DNA of 16,802 bases from Oscillospiraceae bacterium (GTDB lineage Bacteria > Bacillota > Clostridia > Oscillospirales > Ruminococcaceae), in contig DPBR01000062.1 in the NCBI GenBank assembly GCA_003516865.1, positions 40,309-57,110 on the forward strand, written 5' to 3'. The translations under genes and the position numbers were made by a program. The notes below the pieces were generated by a model. The model had not been told where the DNA came from, searched no databases, and saw only the letters and a program-made list of their open reading frames with translations. This document shows positions 1 to 6,079 of the stretch, in pieces (position 1 is the stretch's first letter; the number at the start of each line of letters is the position of its first letter).

Positions 1-294
1 CATAATGAGGTTGAACGGGCTTGCGAGATAATACGCAAACGTCCCGAAAAATTCGCCCGAAAGCGAGCCGCTCCATGTATAGAAAAGGCTTTCCTTTCCC
101 CCGAAAACATCGTACATATAATCGAAATAATAGACGTACTGCGCGTTCAGGTCGAGCGCGAGAACGGATTTTTCGCCGAACGGATACACTCCGAAAAGAG
201 CGTAAGCCGCGAACAAAATCGCGGCGGGAATTATAAAGCTGAGCCAATAGGCTTTTTTTGAGAGAATTATTTTACCGAAAGAGGTTTTTTCCAT
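1..294 (-). CDS. YfhO-family membrane protein, N-terminal part (cut by left edge)
   Basis: An open frame of 98 codons starts with ATG at 294 and runs off the left edge without a stop. Residues 1-14 are basic, residues about 15-37 form a membrane helix, and then comes the exported stretch containing FPFGEKSVLALDLNAQY-like wording (here YPFGEKS, DLNAQY), followed by LFYTWSGSLSGEF and LASPFNLIM. This order (PFG, D-N-QY, FY-W-G-G, LSPFN) is what I know from YfhO proteins, large multi-pass membrane proteins with a GT-C glycosyltransferase-like fold that help glycosylate teichoic acids in Bacillus and Listeria. The start lies 3 nt after the yjbQ stop, and a GGTGA Shine-Dalgarno overlaps the end of yjbQ, so it is translated as the last visible gene of the operon. 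The function here is inferred from the family; the substrate is unknown. Confidence 0.8.
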   Translation of the reverse strand, partial: MEKTSFGKIILSKKAYWLSFIIPAAILFAAYALFGVYPFGEKSVLALDLNAQYVYYFDYMYDVFGGKESLFYTWSGSLSGEFFGTFAYYLASPFNLIM

Positions 295-297
295 ATT

Positions 298-705
298 TTA
301 TTCACCGATTATTTTCACAATTACATATTTTTCGCGCATACCGTCAAAATCAGCGTACATTATGTACTGACGCGGACCGAGGTCAAGCTTGCCGTCGGAA
401 ACGGGTATTGTCGCGGTTGAACCGAGAAGTATCTGCTTTAGGTGCTGAACGCCCTTGTTAATATAATCCACCTCGTATTCCGTTTCGACCTTCGTCGTCT
501 TATCAAGAAACTTTTTCCAGTCGTGATAAAGGCAGTCGTTGTCGTTTTCGAGGAAAACAGATGAAGTTGTGTGCTGAGAAGCGACAACGCAAATTCCCTC
601 GTTTATCATACTTCTGCGGACGCATTCCTCGACCTCATACGAGAGATTGAGAAACTGCTCCGACTCGTCCGTTGTGATGGTGAGAACCTGTCTGTAATGT
701 TTCAT
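298..705 (-). CDS. yjbQ: YjbQ/UPF0047 family protein (secondary thiamine-phosphate synthase family)
   Basis: 135 residues, the usual length for this compact single-domain family. Visible family motifs are HTTSSV (45-50), HLKQILLG (88-95), SDGKLDLGPRQ (103-113) and FDG (120-122) followed by a basic, valine-rich C-terminus ending KIIGE. UPF0047 proteins are cytoplasmic. One member restores growth of thiE mutants by making thiamine phosphate weakly, but the true role of the family is unsettled. The usual motif is GPWQ or GPWE; here Trp is replaced by Arg (residue 112). The start is ATG at 705 with an AAAGG ribosome site at 713-717. It lies 21 nt after the DUF4097-like gene and 3 nt before yfhO, so it is inside the operon. 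The family call is firm; the biochemical role is not. Confidence 0.88.
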   Translation of the reverse strand: MKHYRQVLTITTDESEQFLNLSYEVEECVRRSMINEGICVVASQHTTSSVFLENDNDCLYHDWKKFLDKTTKVETEYEVDYINKGVQHLKQILLGSTATIPVSDGKLDLGPRQYIMYADFDGMREKYVIVKIIGE

Positions 706-726
706 TATATAACCTTTCTGCGGCTT

Positions 727-1464
727 TCACCGCTTTTTTATCGTAAGCGTACCCGTCTGAACCGTGGCTTCGATTTTTCCCGCGCCGCCGTTTATCCCGT
801 ATAACCCCGCTCCCGAAGCCCGTCCGCCCGTTATTTCGGGAACGCACTGACCCGTGACGGTTTCAAATTCAATGGCAACCGAAGCCTTTTCCGACACGAA
901 GATATCGACGTTGCCCTTTCTCGACAAAATCGAGCTGTTTCTCATCACAGCCTCGATATCAACCGAAATATACCCGTCCGTCGTCGAGAGATTAAACTGC
1001 GAAACCGCGTTTTTGCAGGCTATATCGCCGCTTTCCGTCATAACCGAAAGCGTTCTTCCGTCAACGCGCCCTACCGTTACGTTTCCGCCGCCCGTACTCA
1101 CCGAAATTTCGCGGTAACTCCTCTCAGGCAGATATACGCGCACGCCGAAACTCGTGCTTGCGCCCGGAAAAAGCGATATTACAAAACTCTCGTCCTCGGA
1201 AACCGTTATTCTGTTGTCGCCCTGCTCGATAATCAGAGGGAGATTGTTTTTATAGCAAACGCGTATCTTGTCGCCGTCATAAGGCAAAATCTCGGCGTTA
1301 AGCCGCACAAGATTAATCTCAATATAATCGCAGACCGCAAAAAATTCATCGCCCTCAGCCGCATTATCGTGCTCTGCGTTCCTGAACGCAAAAGCGAGCG
1401 CTCCGAAAATCACCGCTGCCGCCGCCGTGATAATCAGCAGCCTGTTCACGATTTTTTCCATCAT
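727..1464 (-). CDS. DUF4097-like membrane-anchored beta-repeat protein
   Basis: 245 residues. A single membrane helix spans about residues 7-27. Most of the remainder is a chain of short beta strands with Gly/Asp/Ser turns (for example STGGGNVTVGRVDG, TESGDIACKN, TTDGYISVD, RKGNVDIFV), the pattern of DUF4097/DUF2807-type putative adhesins that stack into a beta solenoid. In Firmicutes such proteins commonly sit with PadR regulators and DUF1700 membrane proteins; here the upstream neighbour is a small membrane protein and no PadR gene is present. The start codon overlaps the upstream stop (ATGA, 1461-1464). Two tandem ATG codons (1464 and 1461) follow a GAGGAG ribosome site, and the second has the better spacing. 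The orientation of the solenoid relative to the membrane is inferred to be outside. The function is unknown. Confidence 0.7.
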   Translation of the reverse strand: MMEKIVNRLLIITAAAAVIFGALAFAFRNAEHDNAAEGDEFFAVCDYIEINLVRLNAEILPYDGDKIRVCYKNNLPLIIEQGDNRITVSEDESFVISLFPGASTSFGVRVYLPERSYREISVSTGGGNVTVGRVDGRTLSVMTESGDIACKNAVSQFNLSTTDGYISVDIEAVMRNSSILSRKGNVDIFVSEKASVAIEFETVTGQCVPEITGGRASGAGLYGINGGAGKIEATVQTGTLTIKKR

Positions 1465-1784
1465 CTGCTCCTCAAGGCGTCACAGCGGCGCTTCGTCCTG
1501 AGAAAAAGCCGCGAGATTATAAAACCGAGCTTTACCGCAAGCGCGCCCAGAAACGCCGTGAAAAACGCTCCGCCAAGCCCGCCGAACAGCATAAGCTCGG
1601 GAGCGAGCTGCGTCAGCACGAAATCAGCCCTGAACACCAGCACGGCAATCCCCAGCACCGCCGTCATAAGCCCGAACGGCACCCCTATCGCGCATGCGGC
1701 GAACATCGCGAACATTGCCGCGAAACAAACGGCAAACGCAAGCCAAAATCCCGCATACAGCGCGATTACTTTAATTCTTTCCAC
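1461..1784 (-). CDS. small multi-pass membrane protein (possibly the membrane half of a DUF1700-like protein)
   Basis: 107 residues, mostly hydrophobic, with three or four predicted membrane segments (about 5-28, 32-51 and 63-90) and a strongly basic C-terminal tail (RTKRRCDALRSR) that should face the cytoplasm. The start is GTG at 1784, only 3 nt after the upstream TGA, with a weak ribosome site, so translation probably depends on coupling. The stop overlaps the next gene start by 4 nt. DUF1700 proteins, which often precede DUF4097 proteins, have a similar Gly/Ala/Leu-rich membrane part after a cytoplasmic HAAS domain; the HAAS part is missing here. This link comes from gene order and composition only. 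No known motif is visible. Confidence 0.6.
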   Translation of the reverse strand: MERIKVIALYAGFWLAFAVCFAAMFAMFAACAIGVPFGLMTAVLGIAVLVFRADFVLTQLAPELMLFGGLGGAFFTAFLGALAVKLGFIISRLFLRTKRRCDALRSR

Positions 1785-1787
1785 AAA

Positions 1788-2402
1788 TCAGGACTTTTTC
1801 TCGTCGGTAATCGCGGGCGTTTCCGCGTCAACCTCGGTTGAAATCGCGACCGCTTCTTCAATTCCGCCGGCTCCCGCAAGCGCGATTATGTCCGCAGCGC
1901 AGCCGAGAATAAACGAAGCGCCGAGGAGAATTGCCGCAACGGAATTTGTGAAAACTTCCTTGTTGTAGGCGTTAAGACCGATTATAATGCCTATTCCCAC
2001 GATAAGGAGTATCGGAATAAGCATAATATACCATTTTTTAAAGCCCGCTTTTTTCATCGCGAACATATTCGGAAGCTTCAGAATACCGTAAACTCCCGCG
2101 AAAATCCCGACTATAAGCGTAAAAATGCCGTCCATATGCTTCCACAGGAAAATAAAGCACGCGCCCGCCGCAATTCCGAGAACCGCGGTTATCAGCATTG
2201 AGATATTCTCTTTCTTTTCTTTCTTGAAAAGCCACAAAACAAGCGTGATAACGCCGTAAGAAGCCGCGATTATTCCGATTATTCTGAGCAGCATTTCAAG
2301 TCCCTGAGCGTTGTATATTATCAGAAAAAGCCCGCCGATAAGCTCCACCAGAGCAAGAATTACAAGATTTCTTCTCAGACCCTTTAATTTGTTAAGCTCC
2401 AT
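1788..2402 (-). CDS. DUF308/HdeD-like membrane protein
   Basis: 204 residues from the ATG at 2402. An in-frame TTG at 2420 would add six residues, but the AGAAGGA ribosome site lies inside that extension, 7 nt before the ATG, so the ATG is the real start. The protein has a short basic N-terminus, about six membrane helices in three hairpin-like pairs (from about residue 13 to 175) with basic loops such as FKKEKKEN and KKAGFKKW, and an acidic cytoplasmic tail ending DEKKS. This matches DUF308 (HdeD-like) proteins; E. coli HdeD is linked to acid resistance, while the Firmicutes members are uncharacterised. It is the first gene of the leftward operon, behind the promoter at 2472-2500. Confidence 0.72.
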   Translation of the reverse strand: MELNKLKGLRRNLVILALVELIGGLFLIIYNAQGLEMLLRIIGIIAASYGVITLVLWLFKKEKKENISMLITAVLGIAAGACFIFLWKHMDGIFTLIVGIFAGVYGILKLPNMFAMKKAGFKKWYIMLIPILLIVGIGIIIGLNAYNKEVFTNSVAAILLGASFILGCAADIIALAGAGGIEEAVAISTEVDAETPAITDEKKS

Positions 2403-2471
2403 AATTAATCCTTCTTTCAAAGTTTTTCACGTCGGGCAATGCCGCCGTACCGCTTAATTATATACATTTTT

Positions 2472-2500
2472 ATTATAACTCTTTTTCCCGTTGTTGTCAA
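2472..2500 (-). promoter_or_regulatory. consensus sigma-A promoter for the DUF308-to-YfhO operon
   Basis: On the minus strand TTGACA (2495-2500) and TATAAT (2472-2477) are separated by exactly 17 nt. Both boxes match the housekeeping consensus fully. Transcription should begin near 2465, giving a leader of about 60 nt before the ATG at 2402. The promoter diverges from the tRNA promoter, with about 48 bp between the two -35 boxes. Confidence 0.85.
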
Positions 2501-2548
2501 TACCTAAAGAATATTTTGACTTTTTACGCGAATTTTTGTTTTTCCCCC

Positions 2549-2577
2549 TTGACAAAGAGGTGTTTTTTGTGTATAAT
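2549..2577 (+). promoter_or_regulatory. consensus sigma-A promoter for tRNA-Ser
   Basis: TTGACA (2549-2554), 17 nt, TATAAT (2572-2577): a full consensus match. The expected start site is near 2584, about 11 nt before the mature tRNA 5' end, as is usual for a stable RNA gene. Confidence 0.9.
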
Positions 2578-2594
2578 ATTAGTGTTGTTTATAC

Positions 2595-2683
2595 GGAAGC
2601 GTATCGAAGTGGTCATAACGGGACTGACTCGAAATCAGTTGTACCGCAAGGTACCGTGGGTTCGAATCCCACCGCTTCCGCCA
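2595..2683 (+). tRNA. tRNA-Ser (anticodon CGA), CCA encoded
   Basis: The 7-bp acceptor stem GGAAGCG / CGCTTCC closes the cloverleaf, followed by discriminator G and an encoded CCA (2681-2683). The anticodon arm ACTGA-CTCGAAA-TCAGT places anticodon CGA at 2630-2632, reading UCG. A long variable arm (GTACC, GCAA, GGTAC) marks a class II tRNA, and the T arm is GTGGG-TTCGAAT-CCCAC. The long variable arm, G73 and CGA anticodon together fix it as serine. It stands alone with its own promoter and terminators. Confidence 0.97.
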
Positions 2684-2698
2684 CCAGCGTGACGCTGG
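2684..2698 (+). other. perfect hairpin directly abutting the tRNA 3' end
   Basis: CCAGCG-TGA-CGCTGG forms a 6-bp stem with a 3-nt loop that begins at the base after CCA. It repeats the letters CCA, so the transcript reads CCA-CCAGCG. It may mark the 3' trailer for endonuclease or exonuclease processing, or be incidental. It has no U run and is not a terminator. Confidence 0.45.
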
Positions 2699-2706
2699 AC
2701 CCGATT

Positions 2707-2739
2707 TCGCCCCTAGTTTCTTCTAGGGGCGATTTTTTT
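2707..2739 (+). terminator. intrinsic terminator of tRNA-Ser (copy 1)
   Basis: Stem TCGCCCCTAG / CTAGGGGCGA (2707-2716 with 2723-2732), loop TTTCTT, then seven T (2733-2739). Strong plus-strand terminator 24 nt after the tRNA CCA. Confidence 0.92.
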
Positions 2740-2790
2740 GCCCGATAACGGGTTATCCGTAATCCTAACATTGCGGTGCGACCGGCAGCG

Positions 2791-2828
2791 AAACTCGCCC
2801 CTAGTAAGTGCTAGGGGCGAGTTTTTTT
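2791..2828 (+). terminator. second intrinsic terminator, near-copy of the first
   Basis: A 14-bp perfect stem (AAACTCGCCCCTAG at 2791-2804 with its complement at 2811-2824), loop TAAGTG, and a T run to 2828. The core CGCCCCTAG/CTAGGGGCG, the T run and the following GCCCG repeat those of the terminator 84 bp upstream; only the loop differs. No gene lies between the two. The 2740-2790 stretch contains only a short palindrome, GATAAC-GG-GTTATC (2744-2757). Confidence 0.88.
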
Positions 2829-2904
2829 GCCCGCAAGGGACAAATCTATTTTGTTACGATATCACACCGTCCTCATCTGCGTTTTCCCTCCCAAAATTTT
2901 CCGA

Positions 2905-2949
2905 ATAAAAAACTCCGCTCTGTTCGCCTAAACGGCTTTACAAAGCGGA
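2905..2949 (-). terminator. terminator of the sigma/DUF4358/DHHW operon
   Basis: Read on the minus strand, TCCGCTTTG (2941-2949) pairs with CAGAGCGGA (2914-2922) with one G-U pair. A small inner stem GCC/GGC sits in the loop, and the run GTTTTTTATT (2912 down to 2903) follows. It lies 16 nt beyond the stop of the DHHW gene. The 2829-2904 stretch between this and the tRNA terminators shows no gene or signal. Confidence 0.82.
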
Positions 2950-2964
2950 TTTTTGTATGGGAGT

Positions 2965-3966
2965 TTACTTAATGGTAATGCTGTTGTTAAGCACGGGCGC
3001 GCTGTACAAAAACAGGACGTCCTGACCGCCGAACTCCACGAACCTGCCGAGAAGCTGCGGAGAAATATATCGTATATCAACGAGGGTAATCTTTGAATAA
3101 CCCTCCGCGAGAAGCGGCGCAATGCTGCTCGCAAACGAATCGCGGAATATTACAAGCTCCTTGTCGGCTGAAGCGCTCGGATTTTCAATCGTAATAAGCG
3201 ATTTTGCGCCCGAAAGGAAAATATCATAAGGGTCGTCGCCCGCAGCAAGCGTCATATTATAAATGTCGGTATACTTGTTCGTTTCTCCGTCAAGCACCTT
3301 GCAATCGTCCATAAACGCGCTTTTCAGATAAACAAGCTCGTCCGGCGTTATTTCAATATCGGCCTGTCGGCAATGCACCCCGTAAAACGGCTTGTCAAGC
3401 TTCTCCTGCGTATATTCCGCAGAAAGCTTAACGCCCATTTTCTCGGCGATAAAGCCAGCAATATCCGTTATTTTCTCCTGCCGCCAGTGCGTGTCCGTGC
3501 GGTAATAATCCGAAAGCTCCAAAAGCGGGAAAATGTCGATATATTCGGCGTAATCCATCTTTTCCGTCAGCAGCTTCACAAGCTCCGCGTAATCAAGCGC
3601 GGGATAATCGTTCTTTTCCGCGAGGAAATAGTTCTTGTCGGGAACAACGCTCACGAAAACCTTGCAGTTGTTCCCGCTAAGATACTGCTCATAAACGTAC
3701 CCGAAGCGCTTTGCGGCATAGTTTACGTCTTTTTCGCTCAGCGGATACTCAAGCCTTGCCGCATAACCCTCCGCGACATAAACTCCGTTTTGGTCGCGCT
3801 CTCCCGGAACATATTCTCCCGATGAATTATCCGTGCTTGTTGAATTATCGGTTGACGTGCTTTCCGACGAGCTTATCGGGCTTGAATCCGAGGAAGCGCC
3901 GCCCGCCGAACAGCCCGAAAGCAGAATCGCCGCAATTGCCGCGGAAATAATTTTTCTCTTTATCAT
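2965..3966 (-). CDS. DHHW-family lipoprotein (AlgX/AlgJ-like SGNH fold)
   Basis: 333 residues. A lipoprotein signal peptide ends at LLSGC with Cys19, followed by a Ser/Thr/Asp spacer to about residue 50. The catalytic-type domain shows VSVVPDKNYFL (105-115), DYYRTDTHW (153-161) and FRDSFASSIAPLLAEGYSKI (274-293) before VDIRYI. This set is that of DHHW proteins, relatives of the AlgX/AlgJ polysaccharide O-acetyltransferases. By analogy Ser277 with Asp158 and His160 would form the triad; the namesake DHHW reads DTHW here. The start follows the DUF4358 gene by 8 nt with a weak ribosome site, so coupling is likely. DHHW and DUF4358 genes are often found beside MBOAT acyltransferases; no MBOAT gene is in this window. 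The acceptor polymer is unknown. Confidence 0.82.
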   Translation of the reverse strand: MIKRKIISAAIAAILLSGCSAGGASSDSSPISSSESTSTDNSTSTDNSSGEYVPGERDQNGVYVAEGYAARLEYPLSEKDVNYAAKRFGYVYEQYLSGNNCKVFVSVVPDKNYFLAEKNDYPALDYAELVKLLTEKMDYAEYIDIFPLLELSDYYRTDTHWRQEKITDIAGFIAEKMGVKLSAEYTQEKLDKPFYGVHCRQADIEITPDELVYLKSAFMDDCKVLDGETNKYTDIYNMTLAAGDDPYDIFLSGAKSLITIENPSASADKELVIFRDSFASSIAPLLAEGYSKITLVDIRYISPQLLGRFVEFGGQDVLFLYSAPVLNNSITIK

Positions 3967-3974
3967 ATTTTCGG

Positions 3975-4778
3975 TTACGCTCCCAGAGGCTCGTTTACAA
4001 TTACCTTAGCGGCGGGATAAACCTCCGAAAGGTGCTTTTCAAAAGCGTCAATCAATTCCTCGTATCCGTATGCGCTTACAAGATAATCGCCGACTGAAGC
4101 AACTATAATTTTATCGGGGAAACCGCACATCCACTGACGGGTCTGGAAATTTTCCCTGATGCTCTTCGCAATCATCTCCGCGTCCGCTCCGTTTACAAGG
4201 TGATAAGCGCCTGCGGTAAATGTATTCTGGTTCATCATATGTATAAGGCTCGCCGCGCTGTCGATTTTCGATACTTCCGCCGCGGGAACGCAGAACTCGC
4301 GTTCGATATCATCGGGTTCGGAGATAGTATATATACCTGCCGCATTGTCAACCATATTATCAAGAGAGCCTCCGCAAGCGGGGAATTGCTCGTCCTCTGA
4401 AAACAGCCCGTAAACCTTATTCAGAAGTTCCGCGCCGTCCTTGATTTCAACCTGAGGCTTGGGTTCGGGCTTGCTTTCGGTTGTGCTTGACGAGCTTTCC
4501 GAACTGCTTTCCGCGCTGCTTGAAGATGTTGACGATGACGATGACGATGACGTTGACGAAGACGTTGACGAAGATGTTGACGATGACGATGACGATGACG
4601 TTGACGATGACGATGACGATGAAGTTGATGTTGTTGATGACGATGAAGTTGATGTTGACGATGTACTGCTCGAAGATGTGCCGCTTGAAGATGAATTTCC
4701 GTTTCCGCTGCACGCGGTGAGCGCCGCCGCCATAAGAACCGCCGTTATCGCCGCTGTAATTCTTTTAATCTTTTCCAT
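3975..4778 (-). CDS. DUF4358 lipoprotein with long Ser/Thr spacer
   Basis: 267 residues. A lipoprotein signal ends at LTAC with Cys23. Residues about 29-101 are almost only Ser and Thr, followed by a Pro/Lys/Glu hinge (KPEPKPQ). The C-terminal domain (about 112-262) has AYHLVNGADAEMIAKSI (191-207), QWMCGFPDKIIVASVGDYL (215-233) and VSAYGYEELIDAF (234-246), the pattern of DUF4358 domains. The spacer is encoded by a degenerate trinucleotide/hexanucleotide repeat (4525-4680) and probably lifts the domain through the cell wall; O-glycosylation is possible but unproven. A GGAGG ribosome site precedes ATG 4778. It lies 31 nt after the anti-sigma gene and 8 nt before the DHHW gene. The role of DUF4358 is unknown; partnership with DHHW proteins is inferred from gene order. 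Confidence 0.82.
   Translation of the reverse strand: MEKIKRITAAITAVLMAAALTACSGNGNSSSSGTSSSSTSSTSTSSSSTTSTSSSSSSSTSSSSSSSTSSSTSSSTSSSSSSSTSSSSAESSSESSSSTTESKPEPKPQVEIKDGAELLNKVYGLFSEDEQFPACGGSLDNMVDNAAGIYTISEPDDIEREFCVPAAEVSKIDSAASLIHMMNQNTFTAGAYHLVNGADAEMIAKSIRENFQTRQWMCGFPDKIIVASVGDYLVSAYGYEELIDAFEKHLSEVYPAAKVIVNEPLGA
4525..4680 (-). repeat. microsatellite-like repeat encoding the poly-Ser/Thr spacer
   Basis: On the plus strand the tract is a run of GAC, GAT, GAA and GTT triplets, most regularly GACGAT units (4531-4548, 4579-4596 and 4603-4620). On the coding strand it reads TCG/TCA/TCA/AAC-derived Ser and Thr codons. All changes seen are between triplets, so the frame is kept. Such tracts can change length by slippage in steps of three bases. 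Confidence 0.85.
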
Positions 4779-4809
4779 TTTTTTCCTCCATTATTTTTGA
4801 TAAAGTCGT

Positions 4810-5355
4810 TTAATAAGCCGATTTCTCCCTTACAACCCAGTCGTTTGCGCCCTCGTCAAACACAAGCGCAAGAACGCGGCTGTGATTGCCGGTTTTCACC
4901 GTGAGAGTAAATTCTTCGTTCGTGTTTGCGAGAACAACGCTCCACAAAATCTCCGCGTTTCTGTCGATTTCAAGCTCGGAAGAAGCTTTTTCCGCGTTTT
5001 TTCCAACAAGCGAAACCGTACCGTCCGAAACGCTCACGGTTGTTTTCGCGTCAGCCGTTATCTCAACGGGAATTTCCGCAACTTCAAACGCGTGCGTTCT
5101 CACGGCGTCGTTTTTATCGTCCTCGCTCGTTATCGCAATGGGACTCACGGACGGATTTTCTCCGCGAACGAGAATATCGGCGGCTTTTCCGCGCGGGATA
5201 AACAAAAACGCGCATATCGCAGCAGCGCACGCCGCCGCGGCAAAACAAATCCTTAAAGCGGGCGCGGAACTGCGCTTGGGGAAAGGCTTCAGCGCTTCCT
5301 CAACGAACTTGTCGTCAAGCATTGAAACGGCTTCGGCAAACGCTTCGTGCTTCAT
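4810..5355 (-). CDS. probable membrane anti-sigma factor
   Basis: 181 residues. Its first codons overlap the sigma factor stop (ATGA, 5352-5355), the usual arrangement for a sigma/anti-sigma pair. A short cytoplasmic N-terminus (1-33, with AVSMLDDKFVEEALKPF, like the start of many Firmicutes anti-sigma proteins) is followed by one membrane helix (about 35-54, Ala/Cys-rich) and an extracellular domain of about 125 residues, mainly beta in character, with no recognised motif. No zinc-binding HxxxCxxC of the ZAS class is visible. The inference is that the N-terminus holds the ECF sigma factor and the outer domain senses an envelope signal. The identification rests on topology and gene order, not on a family signature. 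Confidence 0.68.
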   Translation of the reverse strand: MKHEAFAEAVSMLDDKFVEEALKPFPKRSSAPALRICFAAAACAAAICAFLFIPRGKAADILVRGENPSVSPIAITSEDDKNDAVRTHAFEVAEIPVEITADAKTTVSVSDGTVSLVGKNAEKASSELEIDRNAEILWSVVLANTNEEFTLTVKTGNHSRVLALVFDEGANDWVVREKSAY

Positions 5356-5906
5356 ATTGATATCCCCTCGCTTTCAAGATAGCTTCTGAGCTTATTTCGC
5401 GTGCGAAAAAGAAGCGATTTCAGCTTTCCCTCGGAATAGCCCGTTTTTTTCGAGATTTCCTCGATGCTTTCACAGAGAAAATACCGCATCACAAAAACGC
5501 TCCGCACATTCGGCTTCTGCCGCTCCAGAAACGCATTCAGACAGTCGCGGATTTCTTCCGCGCTGCTAGGCTCGCTTTGCTTTGCCGGAATGCATTCGTC
5601 AAGTTCGTCCAGAGATACGGTAAATTCCCCCGCAAATCTTTTCTGAGTATGCTCGGCTTTATATCGGTTAAGAGCAAGGTTTCTGACAATTTTCGCGAGA
5701 TACGGCGTAAACGGGTTCGGTTCTTTCGGAGGAATTGTTTCCCACAGCCGCATATACGCGTGATTAACAATTTCCTCGCTGTCCTGCAGGTTTCCGAGGA
5801 TACCGCAGGCTATCTTCCCGCAAAGCTTTCCGTATTTCACTGAAGTTTCGGTTATCGCCCTCTCGTCGCGCTGCCAAAATAGGCGGACAATCTGCTCGTC
5901 GTCCAT
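5352..5906 (-). CDS. ECF-type RNA polymerase sigma factor
   Basis: 184 residues, typical for an ECF sigma factor with only regions 2 and 4. Region 2 covers about 10-90: GNLQDSEEIVNHAYMRLWE (39-57, core RNA polymerase binding) and PYLAKIVRNLALNRYKAEH (68-86, -10 recognition). Region 4 covers about 118-176, with MRYFLCESIEEISKKTGYSE and KLKSLLFRTRNKLRSYL as the -35 binding helix-turn-helix. The AAGGAG ribosome site precedes ATG 5906. The next gene overlaps by 4 nt and looks like its anti-sigma factor, followed by two lipoproteins, so the regulon probably includes this operon or other envelope genes. No typical AAC-containing ECF -35 site was found in the leader, so autoregulation is not shown. 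Confidence 0.93.
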   Translation of the reverse strand: MDDEQIVRLFWQRDERAITETSVKYGKLCGKIACGILGNLQDSEEIVNHAYMRLWETIPPKEPNPFTPYLAKIVRNLALNRYKAEHTQKRFAGEFTVSLDELDECIPAKQSEPSSAEEIRDCLNAFLERQKPNVRSVFVMRYFLCESIEEISKKTGYSEGKLKSLLFRTRNKLRSYLESEGISI

Positions 5907-5913
5907 TCTGCGC

Positions 5914-5927
5914 TCCTTCCCTAAGGA
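5914..5927 (-). promoter_or_regulatory. hairpin that can hide the sigma-factor ribosome site
   Basis: On the minus strand TCCTT-AGGG-AAGGA forms a 5-bp stem whose 3' arm is the Shine-Dalgarno AAGGA. A competing hairpin just upstream, GGAC-GTAAAAA-GTCC (5925-5938), shares the bases GTCC/TCCTT, so the two cannot form together. This suggests a possible translational switch. It is short and could be fortuitous. Confidence 0.35.
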
Positions 5928-6079
5928 CTTTTTACGTCCCTATCAATAATAACAACTTTTTTTCGTCAAGGTTTCGCTTTTTAATAAAAATATTTTATTA
6001 TTCACGGAATTATCGAAAAAAACGCTCGTATTAGTGCAAAAAATCTCGGCATATTTTTCTCAAAGCACCGTTTATGCTG

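Noticed and set aside
2491..2748. Plus-strand open frame of 85 codons across the tRNA promoter and tRNA
   Set aside because: It is read through the promoter, tRNA-Ser and terminator and has no ribosome site or family likeness.
4459..4800. Plus-strand frame rich in Asp/Val (poly-Asp protein), antisense to the DUF4358 lipoprotein
   Set aside because: It is the complement of the Ser/Thr repeat. The minus frame has a lipobox, a ribosome site, a conserved domain and an operon context; the plus frame has none of these.
5941..5969. Second promoter closer to the sigma-factor gene (TTGACG on the minus strand)
   Set aside because: No acceptable -10 box occurs at a 16-18 nt distance; the extended -10 promoter at 6080-6108 is much better.
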